From: Ariolimax columbianus | Taxonomy: Eukaryota > Mollusca > Gastropoda > Stylommatophora > Arionidae | DNA: 64,000 nucleotides | Direction of reading: 5' to 3' | Assembly: GCA_036924085.1 (NCBI GenBank) | Contig: JAVGWX010000007.1 | Span: 74,850,948 to 74,914,947, forward strand | In this document: positions 1 to 9,990 of the stretch, piece after piece | Numbering within the stretch: the stretch's first letter is position 1 | Layout: every line of letters starts with the position of its first letter | Made by a program: the position numbers and the translations under genes | The notes under the pieces: model-generated | Databases searched by the model: none | Told to the model about the DNA's origin: nothing | Seen by the model: only the letters and a program-made list of their open reading frames with translations

Positions 1-475
1 TTCTGTTTCTCTCTTTCTCATTTTCCTGATCTTTCTCTTATTTTCTTTCTTTTTCTCTTTCTCCTTGAGTTTTCTCTTTCTCTATTTCTTATTTGACGAA
101 TTCACCTTTCACTATTTTCATCACTCTTTTTCAATGGACTCTCTCTTAAGTCGTCTGCCCCCTTTTCTACCATTATCTGTTATACCCTCTTCCTCCACTA
201 CCTTCTTATTCACTATCTGTCTCTCCTTTCTCTATCGCTCCATCTCTCTCAATACGCGACCAAACCATTATTAATTTACCGTCGTTTTAAAAAACATAGA
301 TATTTATCATTAAAGATGTCTTACATATATAACCACACACATAAACACGCATACACACAGACATACAAGAGCGCGTATTCGTACGCACTCACTCGTGCTT
401 ACACACACACACACACACAAACACACAAAACACAAACACATAAACATAAACATTCACATAAACTGAATTATAAAC
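1..475. repeat. Low-complexity CT-rich then CA-rich DNA
   Basis: The first 260 bases are strongly pyrimidine-rich (ttct/ctct runs), followed at about 340-470 by a degenerate CA/ACAC microsatellite. Any open frame here is a by-product of composition. I see no gene. Confidence 0.7.
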
Positions 476-779
476 TATACAATCAGAAGTAAAGCTTTTC
501 TTTCTGAAACAATGTGTTTGAAGTTTCAAATTTCTGAACAATTTAGCACGATGTTATATCGTTGGTTCAGTATAAATTTAAGCATTTAAATGCATTTGAA
601 ATATTTAAGACACATATCTAAGTACATCTAATTGGAAACAATGACATTTGATATATTGTGAGAACTATCTCTTAAATGAATATATATCAATACAGAAAAC
701 GGTTCGGCCATCCCGCAAGAACACAGCTTAACAGCTACCACTGCATGCGTACAATACCAGGAGCTTTAACCACAAGACA

Positions 780-1187
780 CGCAGAAGACCATCGATATGA
801 TCTTTACTGCAAAGCAGATCCAAGAGAAATGTCAAGAACAGATTGTTTTTCTCTATTAGACGTGTGTAGACCTCACTAAGGCCTTTGGTACCATAAATCG
901 TGCTGGTCTGTGGAGAGTCATGGCCAAGTTTGGGTGCCCGGCAACATGTGTTGCAATAGTGCCACCATTTCATGATGGCATGTATGCCCACGTTATTGAT
1001 CAGGAAAACTACTCTGCCCCTTTTGTGTTACTAACGGTGTGAAGCAATGATGTGGGCTGGCCCCGTCTGTTTTCAGTATGTTTTCTGCCATGCTGTGGAA
1101 TGCCTACAACGATTGAAACGTTGAAACTAAACTTCACTACCGCACTGACGAGGGGGGGGGGGGGGGGGGGTTGGGGGGGGGGGGGGG
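780..1187 (+). pseudogene. Old family F LINE reverse transcriptase, part 1
   Basis: This is a decayed piece of a non-LTR retrotransposon reverse transcriptase, the enzyme that copies LINE RNA into the target site. Translated with frame jumps it gives DMIF-AKQIQEKCQEQ, then LTKAFGTINRAGLW, FHDGMYAHV and TNGVKQ-CGLAPSVFSM, matching in order the better copy at 12361-14386. It carries stops (for example VKQ-stop-CG) and shifts. The similarity may start nearer 690, but I cannot support that part. The reading ends in HYRTDEG at a G homopolymer, exactly where a minus-strand LINE has inserted; the same protein resumes at 3337 with NLRRFKAETK. The C2H2-finger RT family is common in aquatic invertebrates; its clade (RTE-like or other) is not certain to me. 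Confidence 0.65.
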
Positions 1188-1190
1188 GGG
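1151..1190. repeat. Poly-G tract beside a LINE insertion
   Basis: About 38 of 40 bases are G, interrupted only by TT at 1171-1172. It sits in the RTDG-encoding part of the old family F LINE and touches the 3' end of the minus-strand insertion. It probably grew by slippage from a short G run at the insertion site, and its length could also be an assembly artefact. Confidence 0.85.
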
Positions 1191-1196
1191 CTATCC
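1188..1196. repeat. Left target-site duplication of family N copy 1
   Basis: GGGCTATCC directly before the TTC repeats is found again at 3337-3345 directly after the other end of the insertion. Removing one copy and the insertion rejoins the interrupted older LINE. Confidence 0.75.
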
Positions 1197-1296
1197 TTCT
1201 TCTTCTTCTTCTTCGTACGCAGTCAGACAGTAACCATTATTTTTTCGAAAAAAGCGGCGGTCATCCTGAGGCTGTCGACACTGCCATAGAGCTTGT

Positions 1297-2526
1297 CTAG
1301 TGTTGGCACTGGTGATAGCCACATGTGCTTTCTCTGGTCCTCGTATGTCGGCAATTTTGCAGCAGATGTTCAGCGGTCATTTTCCCGGTACCACACGGGC
1401 ATTCGTCGGTTCCACCTATCTTCAATTTGTTGAATAGGTGGTACCTCAGTCTATTGTGGCCAGTGCGAAGTATAAAGACAACGACCTGCTCTCTTCTGTT
1501 CAACTGGTAATAGGCATCGTTTTTGGTGTAACCAGTATGTTCGGTTTCCCATTTGGTCATGTATCTGGCTTTAATAAGCCGTTTTGACTCTTCGTACGTC
1601 ATACTAGTATCTGTTTGTGGTAGTCTTGCACCTTCTTTTGCCAGTCTGTCTGCCTCCTCGTTGCCTTGGATGTTGCAGTGTGATGGGACCCACTGTACCA
1701 CTACCCTTTTTGGTGCGGACTGCTGGCATAGTTGACAGAGTACTGCTCTTAAGTCATTAAGCTCAGTGTTTTTCTGGCTTTTTAGCGCTGTGACTACGGC
1801 CAGAGCTTCTGTAAGCAGGACTGTATGGCTTTCACTTTCTTTATGTGTCACCATTTCTTCCACTGCCGCCCTCAGTGCCTCTGCCTCCGCTCTGAAATTG
1901 CTTGTGTACTTACCAGTAGCGAATGACAGTGTTATTTTTCTGCCATTTGGTAGGTTCAGGAATGCTCCTGCCCCTCCGTTCTGTGTAGTGTTTGTTACAG
2001 AACCGTCGGTGTATGCATGGGTCCAGCCCATGCTTAGGTAGTTTTTCGAGATAAAGCTTAGGGTAGTGTCTCTCCTTTCTTTTTCAGTCTGGCAGTTTTT
2101 GTTTCCAATACCTGGTATATTTTCTACCACATCTGGAAATATATCCTGCCTCCAGGTAGGTTTTCGTACAGTAGTGATGGGCTTTGTTGTTGTTAGTGCG
2201 TTTATGGGATCTTCGTGCATCTTTGCTTTGGCTATTTCTGCAAAGTTTCTCCGCTTTAGTTTCCCATTTCCCAAATTGTTTAGTCTCTGGTGTATTGGAT
2301 AGTCAGTCAGTCTTCGTAGTTTCTCTGACTGCAGCTGGGCTCTGCAGTCTCTTCTATCGGTCATGGATTGCAGTTTTGTAATCTTTTCAAGTTCTACAAT
2401 TCGCGTTGATTTCATGCCTCCTGTTATAACTCTCATGGCTTGGTTTTGAAGTTTTCTAACTTTATCCAAGTTCGCCTTTGCTGCTGTTGTCCATGCCGCA
2501 ATGTCATACTCGAGAACTGGTCTCAC
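1297..2526 (-). pseudogene. Family N copy 1: RT thumb and RNase H reading frame
   Basis: The longest open stretch of copy 1, 409 codons from a methionine that is not a true start: the frame is only cut off upstream by a TAC-to-TAA stop (KKL-stop-TGRV). RNase H degrades the RNA strand of the RNA-DNA hybrid during element copying. Of its acidic residues, YTDGS, the E of RAEAEAL and the D of GNEEADRL are present, but the third position reads LLTEALAV where copy 2 at 35282-38734 has LLTDALAV, a catalytic Asp-to-Glu change. The last residues after HLLQNC are out of frame because one C is missing from the CCCG present in copy 2. Confidence 0.8.
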
Positions 2527-2535
2527 TCTTCCAGT

Positions 2536-3333
2536 TTACAGTTTCTTTAGTATGCTTTCGTCTGCTCCCCAGCTTGGGCCAGCAAGTTTCCTCATGATTG
2601 CCATTCTTTCTCTGGCTCTCATTCGGTTTCTCTCGATCTGACTTTTCCATGTCATGCGCAGATCAAATATGACTCCCAGATAGTTTGGGTTGTCGTTTGG
2701 CTGCAGGAATTTGCCATTTAAACTTAATTTGGTATTTTGGGGTTTGATTGAAAGCGAGAATATTGTACATGTGGTTTTCTCCTCGTTTATTTTGACCAGC
2801 CATGAGTTCGCCCACTCTTCCAGCGATGTTAGGGCCTGCTGCATCCGATTGCTTGCTATGGTGAGATTCTTTTCAGAGGTCTACATAGCCAGATCGTCTG
2901 CAAACATTGAGCTATGAACTCTTCTTGGTATATTCTCTGTAATGTCGTTTATTTACACCAGGAAGAGTGTGGGTGACAGTACTCCCCCTTGGGGTACTCC
3001 CTGCTCGAGTGTCACCTTTTTGCTCATATGCCCTTGTACTTGGACTCTGGCCGTTCTTTGTTTGAGGTAGTGATTGATCCACTTGTACATTCTCCCACAA
3101 ACTTCACTTCTCCTTAGCTTGACTCTAAGTCCGTCTTTCCAGACTTTGTCAAATGCCTTTTCCAGGTCCACCCAAACCGCTACTGTGTGTTTCTGTGTCT
3201 GGTAGGCATCTTCTATTTCCTGGGCTATGAGGATGACCTGGTCCTCAGTGGATCTGTGCTGTCTAAAGCCGGCTTGCTGTGGAATTAGTATTCGTTTTTC
3301 TTGCAGATGCCACATCAGTCTGGTGTTTATCAT
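2536..3333 (-). pseudogene. Family N copy 1: RT fingers/palm remnant
   Basis: Upstream part of the same RT on the minus strand. It begins inside the conserved MINTRLMWHL and shows QAGFRQHRSTEDQ, WVDLEKAFDKVW, LEQGVPQGGVLSPTLFLV and FADDLAM, the palm motif with the catalytic aspartates. Three lesions split it: TAT-to-TAA in LVYINDI, TGG-to-TAG after FADDLAM, and TAC-to-TAA before TGRVRPVLEYD. All are point changes relative to copy 2 and consistent with decay after insertion. Confidence 0.8.
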
Positions 3334-3336
3334 GGT

Positions 3337-3345
3337 GGGCTATCC
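3337..3345. repeat. Right target-site duplication of family N copy 1
   Basis: GGGCTATCC, identical to 1188-1196, followed by AATCTGAGACGG, the continuation of the interrupted older LINE. Confidence 0.75.
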
Positions 3346-3561
3346 AATCTGAGACGGTTCAAGGCGGAAACCAAAATCCACAGAGTGGCTGTACGGGATT
3401 TTCTTTATGCAAATTACGGCCTCATCATCTCTATTGTAAGGACAGAGTTTCTACATGAACCGGCTCCAGATATGGCCTAAACAAAACCTCCAATCACGGT
3501 ACACGGCCAATGTTTAAAAAACGTTAACAGATTTACATTCCTTGGTAGTACTCTGTCTCAG

Positions 3562-3844
3562 GCTGTTCACACTTTGCGGGGATGTAGTGGGCTAGTGGTT
3601 AAGTGACACAGCTTACAACCCGCAGATGCTGGTTTCGCTCCCCAATCACATCACCGATTCTTACCCCGGGGAAGCAAACCCTTAGGGAATGCATGAGAAA
3701 GCAGATCCTCATATGAAATGCAGGACAAAGTTGGATGCACTGGACCGACAGGCGCAAAATAAATCCATAATCCAGCGCACACCTCCTCGGGGAATAGAGA
3801 AATAAGGCGAACGCAAGAAAAAAATAAAAAAAAGGTTGTTCACA
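3562..3844 (+). mobile_element. tRNA-derived SINE-1 with flanking TSD
   Basis: The body at 3572-3834 starts with a tRNA-like head: an A-box-like GGGCTAGTGGTTAAGTG, then a degenerate B box near GGTTTCGCTCCCC. A unique middle (ATGCAGGACAAAGTTGGATG, CAGGCGCAAAATAAA) follows, and an A-rich end after AGAGAAATAAGGCGAACG. Flanks are GCTGTTCACA (3562-3571) and GTTGTTCACA (3835-3844), a 10-bp TSD with one mismatch. Other copies are at 17452 and 58387. It would be transcribed by RNA polymerase III and moved by a LINE in trans. It sits inside the old family F LINE, making a nest. Confidence 0.8.
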
Positions 3845-4474
3845 GATGATAAAGTGAATACAAGAATAGCTACGGCTGATGCGGCATTTGTCAGGCTTCG
3901 TAGTAAAGTATGGGACAGACGAGGGATCAGGACTCAAAATAAAAAGGAAGGTCTACGCTGCAGTTACTTTACCTATTATTACCTCTTATATGCGTGTGAG
4001 ACCTGGACCGTCTAAAGTCATGTCCGAAAATTAAACCACTTTCACATGCACTGCCTGCGGAAAGTACTGAGAATTAGATGGCAGAATATTGTGTCAGATA
4101 TAAATGTTTTAGCTCAATCGAGCAAGTCCATTATACACAACATGATATGTGCAGCGCAGCTGAGATGGGCTGGCCATGTGGTATGCGTGTCGGATCAACG
4201 TCTACTAAAATAGCTGTTCTATTGTGAACTGCAGAATGGCAATAGAGCAAGAGGTGGTCAGCGGAAACGGTACAAGGACACGCTTAAGAAATCACTGATC
4301 CAGTGCGGTATTAAACATGATGACTGGGAAAAGATCGCCATCAAAAGTACAGACTGGCTCAGCACTATTGCTGAGGGTGTTAAGAGAAATGAGGCATCAA
4401 CAATAGATGAGGCTATACAGAGACAGTTGCTTCGCAAGTCGGCTCACGTCAACCCTTCTTCAACCCCGGTGGTA

Positions 4475-4640
4475 GTAGTTAAGTAAGTAAGTAAGACCGC
4501 AAGTAAGTACATAGATAGGTAAGTAAGTAAGTAGCTAGCTAAGTAAGTAAGAAAGTAAGTAAATAAGTTAATAAGTACGCAAGTAAATAACTATGAAAGT
4601 AAGTAGGCTGGAAGGTAAGTAGGTAAGTAAGTAGACAAGC
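4475..4640. repeat. Degenerate (AAGT)n microsatellite
   Basis: Repeats of AAGT/TAAG with interruptions, directly after the old family F LINE. It is probably that element's simple-repeat 3' tail, later expanded. Confidence 0.75.
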
Positions 4641-5165
4641 GCCTTTGTCTTACTTAAAGACATCCCGTTCTCCCGAATTACAATCTTGGTGGCAATAAGT
4701 TAGCCACCACTTCAAATCTTCTCAGGAACGGGCGACAAGAAAGCGCCAATTGACAACTTGTCAGTGACCAGGCTATTCAAGTGAGAAGGAAGTGCAAGAT
4801 TGTTGTGATCAGCTCTATTTAATACATATGCAGTGTGGTCATTTGTCTGTTCTCATTACCTGTGAAAAATACAACGGTTAAAAATCGGAATATTCACAAT
4901 TTTCGAAGAAGCAAGTTTTTGATAATGTATAAGATAACAAAACACTGCGCTTTGGAAAAAAAGGATTTAATTTAAAACTCACGAAACCGCGAAACCAGAT
5001 TCGATATTAAATGGTCTCTCATTTGATATTCATACTGCTGAAAATTAATGTAATATTAAAGCCACGGATCTGTAAAGGAGAACAATAATAAAATCACATT
5101 TATTTGGGCTGCAATGTATATTTTCTTGTTACTGAAAAGATTGGTTATATGTATGTATATATATA
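4641..5165. other. Unassigned low-copy DNA
   Basis: Mixed-composition sequence without a convincing reading frame, repeat or known element. It is AT-rich near 4860-5100. Confidence 0.5.
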
Positions 5166-5565
5166 TTGCGAAAGCTGGACTGTATACTCTGGACATGCAA
5201 GGAGGTTAAACCACTTCCACACAGGTTGCCTGAGGCGAATATTCCACATCCGATGGCAAGATCGTGTCACTGACATCGAGGTTCTCTCGAGGGCTAACAT
5301 GCCCAGCATCCATGCACTGCTAGAAAAAGCACGACTAGGATGGGCCGGACACCTCGTCCGTATGTCGGACGAGCGGCTCCCAAAGAAGCTTCTCTACGGC
5401 GAGCTGAGAGAGGGATGGCGCGAGAGAGGGCGCCCAAAGAAACGTTTTAAAGACGGTCTGAAGAACTCACTAAAAAGTTGCCAGATAGACATCGACAACT
5501 GGGAATATCTTGCGAAAAACAGATCTGACGAGAAGCGCAGTCAAATCGGGTGTAGCTGCTGGTGA
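5104..5565 (+). pseudogene. Family F RT C-terminal reading frame (copy A)
   Basis: An open frame of 153 codons. Only residues from about 22 onward (ESWTVYSGHARRL) belong to the LINE; the first residues are flanking DNA read through by chance, so the methionine is not a real start. It corresponds to the RT thumb and connection region. It ends by frameshift in the D-W-R segment just before the zinc-finger part. No catalytic RT motif is included, so it cannot be functional alone. Confidence 0.7.
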
Positions 5566-5779
5566 AGATGACCGTGTTGTGAAAGCCCAGAACAGACGCG
5601 AGACGCGGAAATCCCGAGCAGCGGGAACACCATCCCCTTCTACAAATCTCGTGTGCCCGATATGTAGCAGATGTTTTCGTGCTCGCATTGGCCTGTTCAG
5701 CCACATGCGCACCCACACCCAACAGGGAAATCTGTGACAAGGATGATGTCGGCGGTCCTCATCGACAACGATGGACAGC

Positions 5780-5800
<21 letters not shown>
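5166..5800 (+). mobile_element. Family F LINE copy A, 3' fragment with C2H2 finger
   Basis: A 5'-truncated LINE copy that starts at GCGAAAGCTGGACTG and ends in (ATT)n. Its first 300 codons-worth of sequence is almost identical to 13756-14386, differing by a handful of substitutions by eye. It encodes the end of the RT protein: SWTVYSGHARRLNHFHTG, RRIFHIRWQDRVTDIEVL, GWAGHLVRMSDERLPKKLLY and GRPKKRFKDGLKNSL. A frameshift (AC where copy B has ACTGG, near 5527) separates this from the zinc finger. The close match to copy B suggests recent activity of the family. The 5' junction is in a TA-rich tract, so I cannot define a TSD. Confidence 0.82.
5654..5722 (+). pseudogene. C2H2 zinc finger at the LINE protein C-terminus
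   Basis: CPICSRCF...LFSHMRTH has the C-X2-C...H-X3-H spacing of a classical finger and follows the RT region of family F. LINE proteins of this group often end in such a finger, presumably binding nucleic acid at the target (family knowledge). In copy B near 14270 the same finger is ruined by a small deletion (CPICSRCCRAR then out of frame). Confidence 0.75.
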
Positions 5801-5849
<49 letters not shown>

Positions 5850-5858
5850 TATATAATT
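5780..5858. repeat. (ATT)n(TA)n microsatellite
   Basis: ATT repeats, the 3' tail of LINE copy A, followed by about 20 TA repeats and ACATATATATA. Confidence 0.9.
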
Positions 5859-5867
5859 ATAATGTGG

Positions 5868-6165
5868 GAGCGACAAGTAATCAAGGTCAGGTAAAACGTA
5901 TTGATCCAGACCCCAACTCACGTTCTTGTTTGTATTTATGTAAACAAGCTGGGTCACAACAGCCCTGTCAACCTGAACACTGCAGTCTCCATAGTCGTGA
6001 GCATACTGAGGAACCCTGAATTGCACTTTGCACTACAGCAAATACGCATCGGGATATTAGAAGAACCAGTGCCCCTAACCTGATTCAAAGAAAAGGTCGT
6101 CAAGAGTTAACTCAACTCAGCACGAGTTGCCTCTAACAACAACAACAATACCAACAACAGCAACG
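5868..6165 (+). mobile_element. Pearl-like element copy 1 (single core unit)
   Basis: Begins with one unit of the core repeat (AATCAAGGTCAGGTAAAACG, TATTGATCC), then a 3' domain with GTGAGCATACTGAGGAACCC, GAATTGCAC and ACTACAG, CATCGGGAT, and the terminal AACTCAACTCAGCACGAGTT and GCCTCTAACAACAACAAC. The same blocks in the same order occur at 50200-51715, 51850-52930 and 47830-48880, where the core unit is expanded into arrays. No protein is encoded, so it is non-autonomous. The resemblance to pearl/HINE elements (tandem-repeat core between unique ends) is an inference. Confidence 0.6.
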
Positions 6166-6475
6166 TTACAAACATGTATGATCCGCACTATTTAATTGTC
6201 TGCCGTGGGTATTATTACCATAACAGTTTGCGCGTGCTGACTGTACACAAATGCAAAGCAGCTGAATCCGCAGGTTGGCCTAATAAACAGAGAACTACCG
6301 AGTTGGTGAATTGCACTCACGTGAAACAAAAATCAAATTAATATGCAAGTGAAGATGACCAAATAAAGAAAATCGAGTCTTCAATAAATAAGATTTCGAA
6401 TCTAAATGCAAAATTCTTCTGAAGTTTGTAGATTTAGGCAGTTATGTGAAAGTCAACAGAAACAAAACATACCTC

Positions 6476-6668
6476 TCAAATTACATCATCAAGTAAAGAC
6501 ATTCGAAGTTGAACATTGATTGCAGCATTTGGCCGTGAGTAGGACTGTTTTAAAGTTACATAATCAAGGCAAGAAACAAGAAGTGAGAGATTCAATACAG
6601 CGTCTGTCATTGGGGAAGGATTGTCGAGCTGCTTCATTAGGACATGAGGCAGAATAAGATAGATGCTC
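6476..6668 (-). CDS. Candidate terminal exon, unknown protein
   Basis: A minus-strand open stretch. After an acceptor-like CTTCTTTAATGAG it reads (one base, then) IYLILPHVLMKQLDNPSP, then MTDAVLNLSLLVSCLDYV and NAAINVQLRMSLLDDVI, then TGA. Its one-base entry phase fits the two-base exit of the candidate exon at 7101-7180. I recognise no domain. Open frames of this length occur by chance, the acceptor is only fair, and no polyadenylation signal is obvious, so treat it as a hypothesis. Confidence 0.22.
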
Positions 6669-7100
6669 ATTAAAGAAGGCCATGTATGAAGAACACATTA
6701 TTTCTTTACACAATTATTTTTAATCGTCTATTGTTTGTACAAAGAGCTTGGGAGGTTACAGTAGTCCTAATATTTTTAACTCGAGTACTACCGATGTGAA
6801 ACTGTTAGGTGAATGATTTCTTAATTTATTGTCAACTTCCTTTAAGGGTGTAAGTGAGTGATTTAAATTCAAAGATAGACCTTGAAGAATTAAGACTTTA
6901 AAACTCCAAAGCTGTAACGATTTAATGTGATGGGAATAATGTCTACTCAATAAAAGTAGTTTTCATATCTTCAATATATTAAAACATGAATTACTCTACT
7001 AGAATGACTCCAGCTGAACTAAACATGCAAGTGGTTTATAGTTTGAGAATTTAATGTTATGGATATATTTTGGGTTATACATATAGTATTTATGACTTAC

Positions 7101-7180
7101 CTGGACACACGTGTGGCAATATTAAAGTCAAGGGTAGTAGAGGCATGAAATGACAACAATAAAACATCTGGTATATCAAA
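7101..7180 (-). CDS. Candidate internal exon, unknown protein
   Basis: 80 bases on the minus strand bounded by a pyrimidine-rich acceptor (TTGTTTCCCCATCTAG) and a consensus donor CCAG|GTAAGT. The zero-phase frame is open: FDIPDVLLLSFHASTTL, then DFNIATRVS. It exits with two bases (AG). A second frame is also open, so the coding sense is not proven. No family recognised. Confidence 0.28.
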
Positions 7181-7267
7181 CTAGATGGGGAAACAAGAGT
7201 GTTGTTAATGTGATAACACACTCTAAGGATCGATGATTGTTTAAAATTTATATTGCCATTTTCACTG

Positions 7268-7460
7268 GTAAGAATATATATATATATATATATATATACG
7301 AACTTTCTCTTTCTTTCTCTTTTTGTCTCTCTCATTCTTTCTTTCTCTACTGCCCTTTGTCACTCTTTCTCCCTTTGGGACTGGTGTGTGCATGTGATTG
7401 AGTGTTTCTTGTCCTCAATCTTAGGTTCACTTTCTCTTCCTCTCTCTCAAGATATATGTA
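7268..7460. repeat. (TA)n and CT-rich low complexity
   Basis: TA repeats at 7268-7298, then TTTCTCTCTTT-rich sequence to about 7450. Confidence 0.8.
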
Positions 7461-7679
7461 TATATATTATCATCATGTAGCATGTCCTTGATAGAACGTC
7501 GTTCCAATCACAGTCTGTCTGAAAGAAACTCTTTCCATTGTCAAAACTCCAGCCTCCGCCAGTCATACCCAGGCCCAGGCATTACTGGATATCTTTGTGC
7601 ATCGTCTTCTTGGTCTACCTACATACCTCTTTTACCTGGCACCATACCTTCCATCACTGTTCTCTCAAGACCGCTGTGT

Positions 7680-7708
7680 GTGTATGTGTGTGTATATACA
7701 TATAAATA

Positions 7709-7775
<67 letters not shown>

Positions 7776-7805
7776 ATCATTACTCGTATATGTGTGTGTA
7801 TGTTT
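7680..7805. repeat. (TG)n/(TA)n microsatellite
   Basis: TGTGTATGTG, then a TA run from about 7713 to 7773, then GTGTGTATG. It explains the IYIYIY-type frames. Confidence 0.9.
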
Positions 7806-7849
7806 GTGTTTGTGTGTTTTAGATGACCATGCATACTGATGACCATATC

Positions 7850-8488
7850 AAACAAACATTGTAATGTTTCCTACAGAATTGATTAATTTACGCGCCCAAT
7901 TCCCAGTACGCCAAGGTGACCATATGATTCATCTAAATATGATAACTCAGCGTGACATATAACACACACACACACACACAGCGAGGCACTGGACCAAGGA
8001 CAACACGTGACCTTGATACGGGAGATCATATAAGCGAAAGTCAGATAATTATATCTTTGCAGCTGTTGTCGGATCAGTCATCGGCGAATTACCTGTTGTG
8101 CGCTGTAAAATAGTTTATTGTTAGTTTTCTCTGAAATGTAGATTTAGGAACATCTGCTGCTTAATTTAGTCGATGTTGATCATGTACAATAAATTGCATT
8201 TAATAGACTGATTAATTTACAGATGAGAGGATTTTATTTTGTAGTTAAAGGTAGTCCCATAGCAGACAGTGCTGTCGAATTTGAAGTGGAGACATAGTAC
8301 CAGGCCTACATTTTTATGAAGTGGGATGGCCAGTTTCTTTTATTTTACTGTCTTGTCTTCATTAATAGTAAGTTATTGTTATTTTTAACATTGGGTACAC
8401 AAGAGCGTGTAGCTATCGGAGAGTGAAGTTGAGTAAAGTCAATAGATGCGTGGGCTGTGCCAACTCTTCGCTCAGACGATCATTGACT
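7850..8488. other. Unassigned low-copy DNA
   Basis: Contains a short (CA)n at 7963-7980. Nothing else recognised. Confidence 0.45.
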
Positions 8489-8489
8489 A

Positions 8490-8494
8490 TTAAG

Positions 8495-8584
<90 letters not shown>
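8490..8584. repeat. Long (TA)n microsatellite
   Basis: About 45 TA repeats with one interruption (TTTATA). Confidence 0.95.
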
Positions 8585-8589
8585 GTGTA

Positions 8590-9240
8590 TATTATGTTGA
8601 CTAAAACACAGCCATATTTGGAATCCACTTCTACATAATATCAGTAAATAAACGTGTTCTTGTGTTTCGACATATGGAGCTGTTTATTGTCGGCCGGGCA
8701 AACGATAAAAGTGAAACATCAAGATAGTTTGTCCATCATAAGTGATGAAGACCACTCTCTTTGTTCAGCCGTGTGGACAGTCGTATCTCTTGCTGTGTCC
8801 GCTGAAATAGGTGACTTGCGCGGAGATTTGGATTAAAGTGAGGAAGAAACTGCGCCTTTTGTCAACCTCACTCACAGAGCCTAAGCTACCTTTTGCCAGT
8901 GGCAAGACATTCATCGAGACGACTGGAGATAGCATAGGATGCAGATTTTGCCTCAGGGGTACCACCGAAGCCTTTCCGTAAACATGTAACCCGCAGGGTA
9001 GAAAGGTTGGAAGGCATCTAACGCAGTTTGTCGTGCCTTTTCGATAACCACAAGAGGTCGTATGGACATGCCACAAGAAGAGAATCTGACACCATCACCA
9101 GAACCGTCATGCTATGATCTCTAGAAGGAAAATAAGAGAGGTTAACCAAAGACAATTGGACAATAAACGATAAATATCAAAATAGATATCACGAACCATA
9201 GCTGGGACTCTGCAATAGATGGCCTCAGACCGGAGTAAGT
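8590..9240. other. Unassigned low-copy DNA
   Basis: Moderate GC with overlapping short open frames on both strands (for example minus 8765-9076). None resembles a family I know. Confidence 0.4.
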
Positions 9241-9261
9241 TGAGGAAGGTTGTTGTTGCTC

Positions 9262-9592
9262 TTGCAAACACCATCATGCTTGATGGTCACTGATCGTTTG
9301 ACCGTCATTAATCAATGGTCTAAGAAGTGTAAGCAGTTTTTAGCTACCATTACAATCAGGTCTGATGACCACTGATTGCTTGACAGTTATTGGCCAATGG
9401 CTAAGAAGTGAAAGCAGTTTTTCATTACAGACACAATCAGGTCTAATGACCACTGATTGATTGACCATCATTGGCCAATGGCCTAAGAAGTGTAAGCAGT
9501 TTTTCGCTACCATTACAAACACCATCAGGTCTGATAGCCACTGATCGCTTGACCGTCATTGGCCAATGGTCTAATGCTAAGAAATGTTTGAT
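9262..9592. repeat. About 82-bp tandem repeat, about 4 copies
   Basis: Units start at about 9299, 9381, 9462 and 9550. Each contains ATTGGCCAATGG, AAGAAGTGTAAGCAGTTTTT, and CAGGTCTGATGACCACTGAT or close variants. Unit length varies from 81 to 88. ATTGGCCAAT is a palindrome repeated in each unit. Confidence 0.8.
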
Positions 9593-9609
9593 GACTTACA
9601 TTGTTTATG

Positions 9610-9990
9610 TTAATCTGACGAACGTAGCAGTAACGACATCTCCCGTAGTGCGGGTCTATCGGCTTGATCCACGCACTCTCTCCGGAGAGTCTGGTCCCAG
9701 GGGAAGGCTCTCCCTGGAGACCACTCTTCGTATATACTTTTCTTACATCATCTCCATCATCCTGTACGGCTCCGAGTCCTGAACACTACTACATCAGGAC
9801 CGGCAATCCCTGAGGCCTTCCATCTGTGCAGCCAGAGGAGCATTATCTGGATCCACTGGCAAGACCTAATTTCCAACAATGAAATAACTCGACGTACTCA
9901 GCTTGCAGGCCTTGTCTCAACGATTGATCGCTGTCGTCTCTCCCTCTTCGCTTCGGTCAAGTTGAACTCATCTCCCGGGAAGTTTTTTTT
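9610..9990 (+). pseudogene. LINE D reverse-transcriptase C-terminal remnant, part 1
   Basis: Translates with stops to LRIYFSYIISIILYGSES, a degraded CAARGALSG, and RLSLFASVK. This resembles the ILYGSETWTL...RRLSLFGHVVRL region of another LINE RT family widespread in invertebrates. The protein is cut at about 9990 by a CR1-like insertion and resumes at 10954. Clade not assigned. Confidence 0.5.

Larger units (their letters stand above)
1197..3336 (-). mobile_element. Family N (I/nimbus-like) LINE copy 1, 5'-truncated
   Basis: A minus-strand non-LTR element whose 3' end is a (GAA)n tail (TTC repeats at 1197-1212) and whose 5' end is truncated inside the RT domain at about 3333, within MINTRLMWHL. 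In order it encodes RT motifs (QAGFRQHRSTEDQ, VDLEKAFDKVW, VPQGGVLS, FADDLAM), a thumb region with YLGV, an RNase H domain (YTDGS, RAEAEAL, VPSHCN, GNEEADRLAKEG) and a C-terminal zinc-knuckle-like ECPCG...EHLLQNC. RT plus a downstream RNase H is typical of the I superfamily, which includes the nimbus elements of snails. It lies in an older LINE with a 9-bp TSD. It is dead: in-frame stops near 2951, 2887 and 2534 and a frameshift in the last 30 codons. Confidence 0.88.
3337..4475 (+). pseudogene. Old family F LINE reverse transcriptase, part 2
   Basis: Continuation of the LINE broken at 1187. With frame jumps it reads NLRRFKAETKIHRVAVRDFLYAN, then FTFLGSTLSQAV, DDKVNTRIATADAAF, YACETWTV, LNHFHMHCLRKVLRIRWQ, AAQLRWAGHVVCVSD and ARGGQRKRYKDTLKKSL. 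This is the C-terminal half of the family F protein, in the same order as at 13395-14340. A SINE with its own TSD interrupts it at 3572-3834. It is clearly more diverged than the two copies at 5166 and 12361 and belongs to an older subfamily. No C-terminal zinc finger is recognisable; the 3' end runs into (AAGT)n. Confidence 0.7.
6166..7265. other. Low-copy AT-rich DNA with two candidate exons
   Basis: No transposon similarity recognised. It contains the candidate minus-strand exons at 6476-6668 and 7101-7180. Confidence 0.4.
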
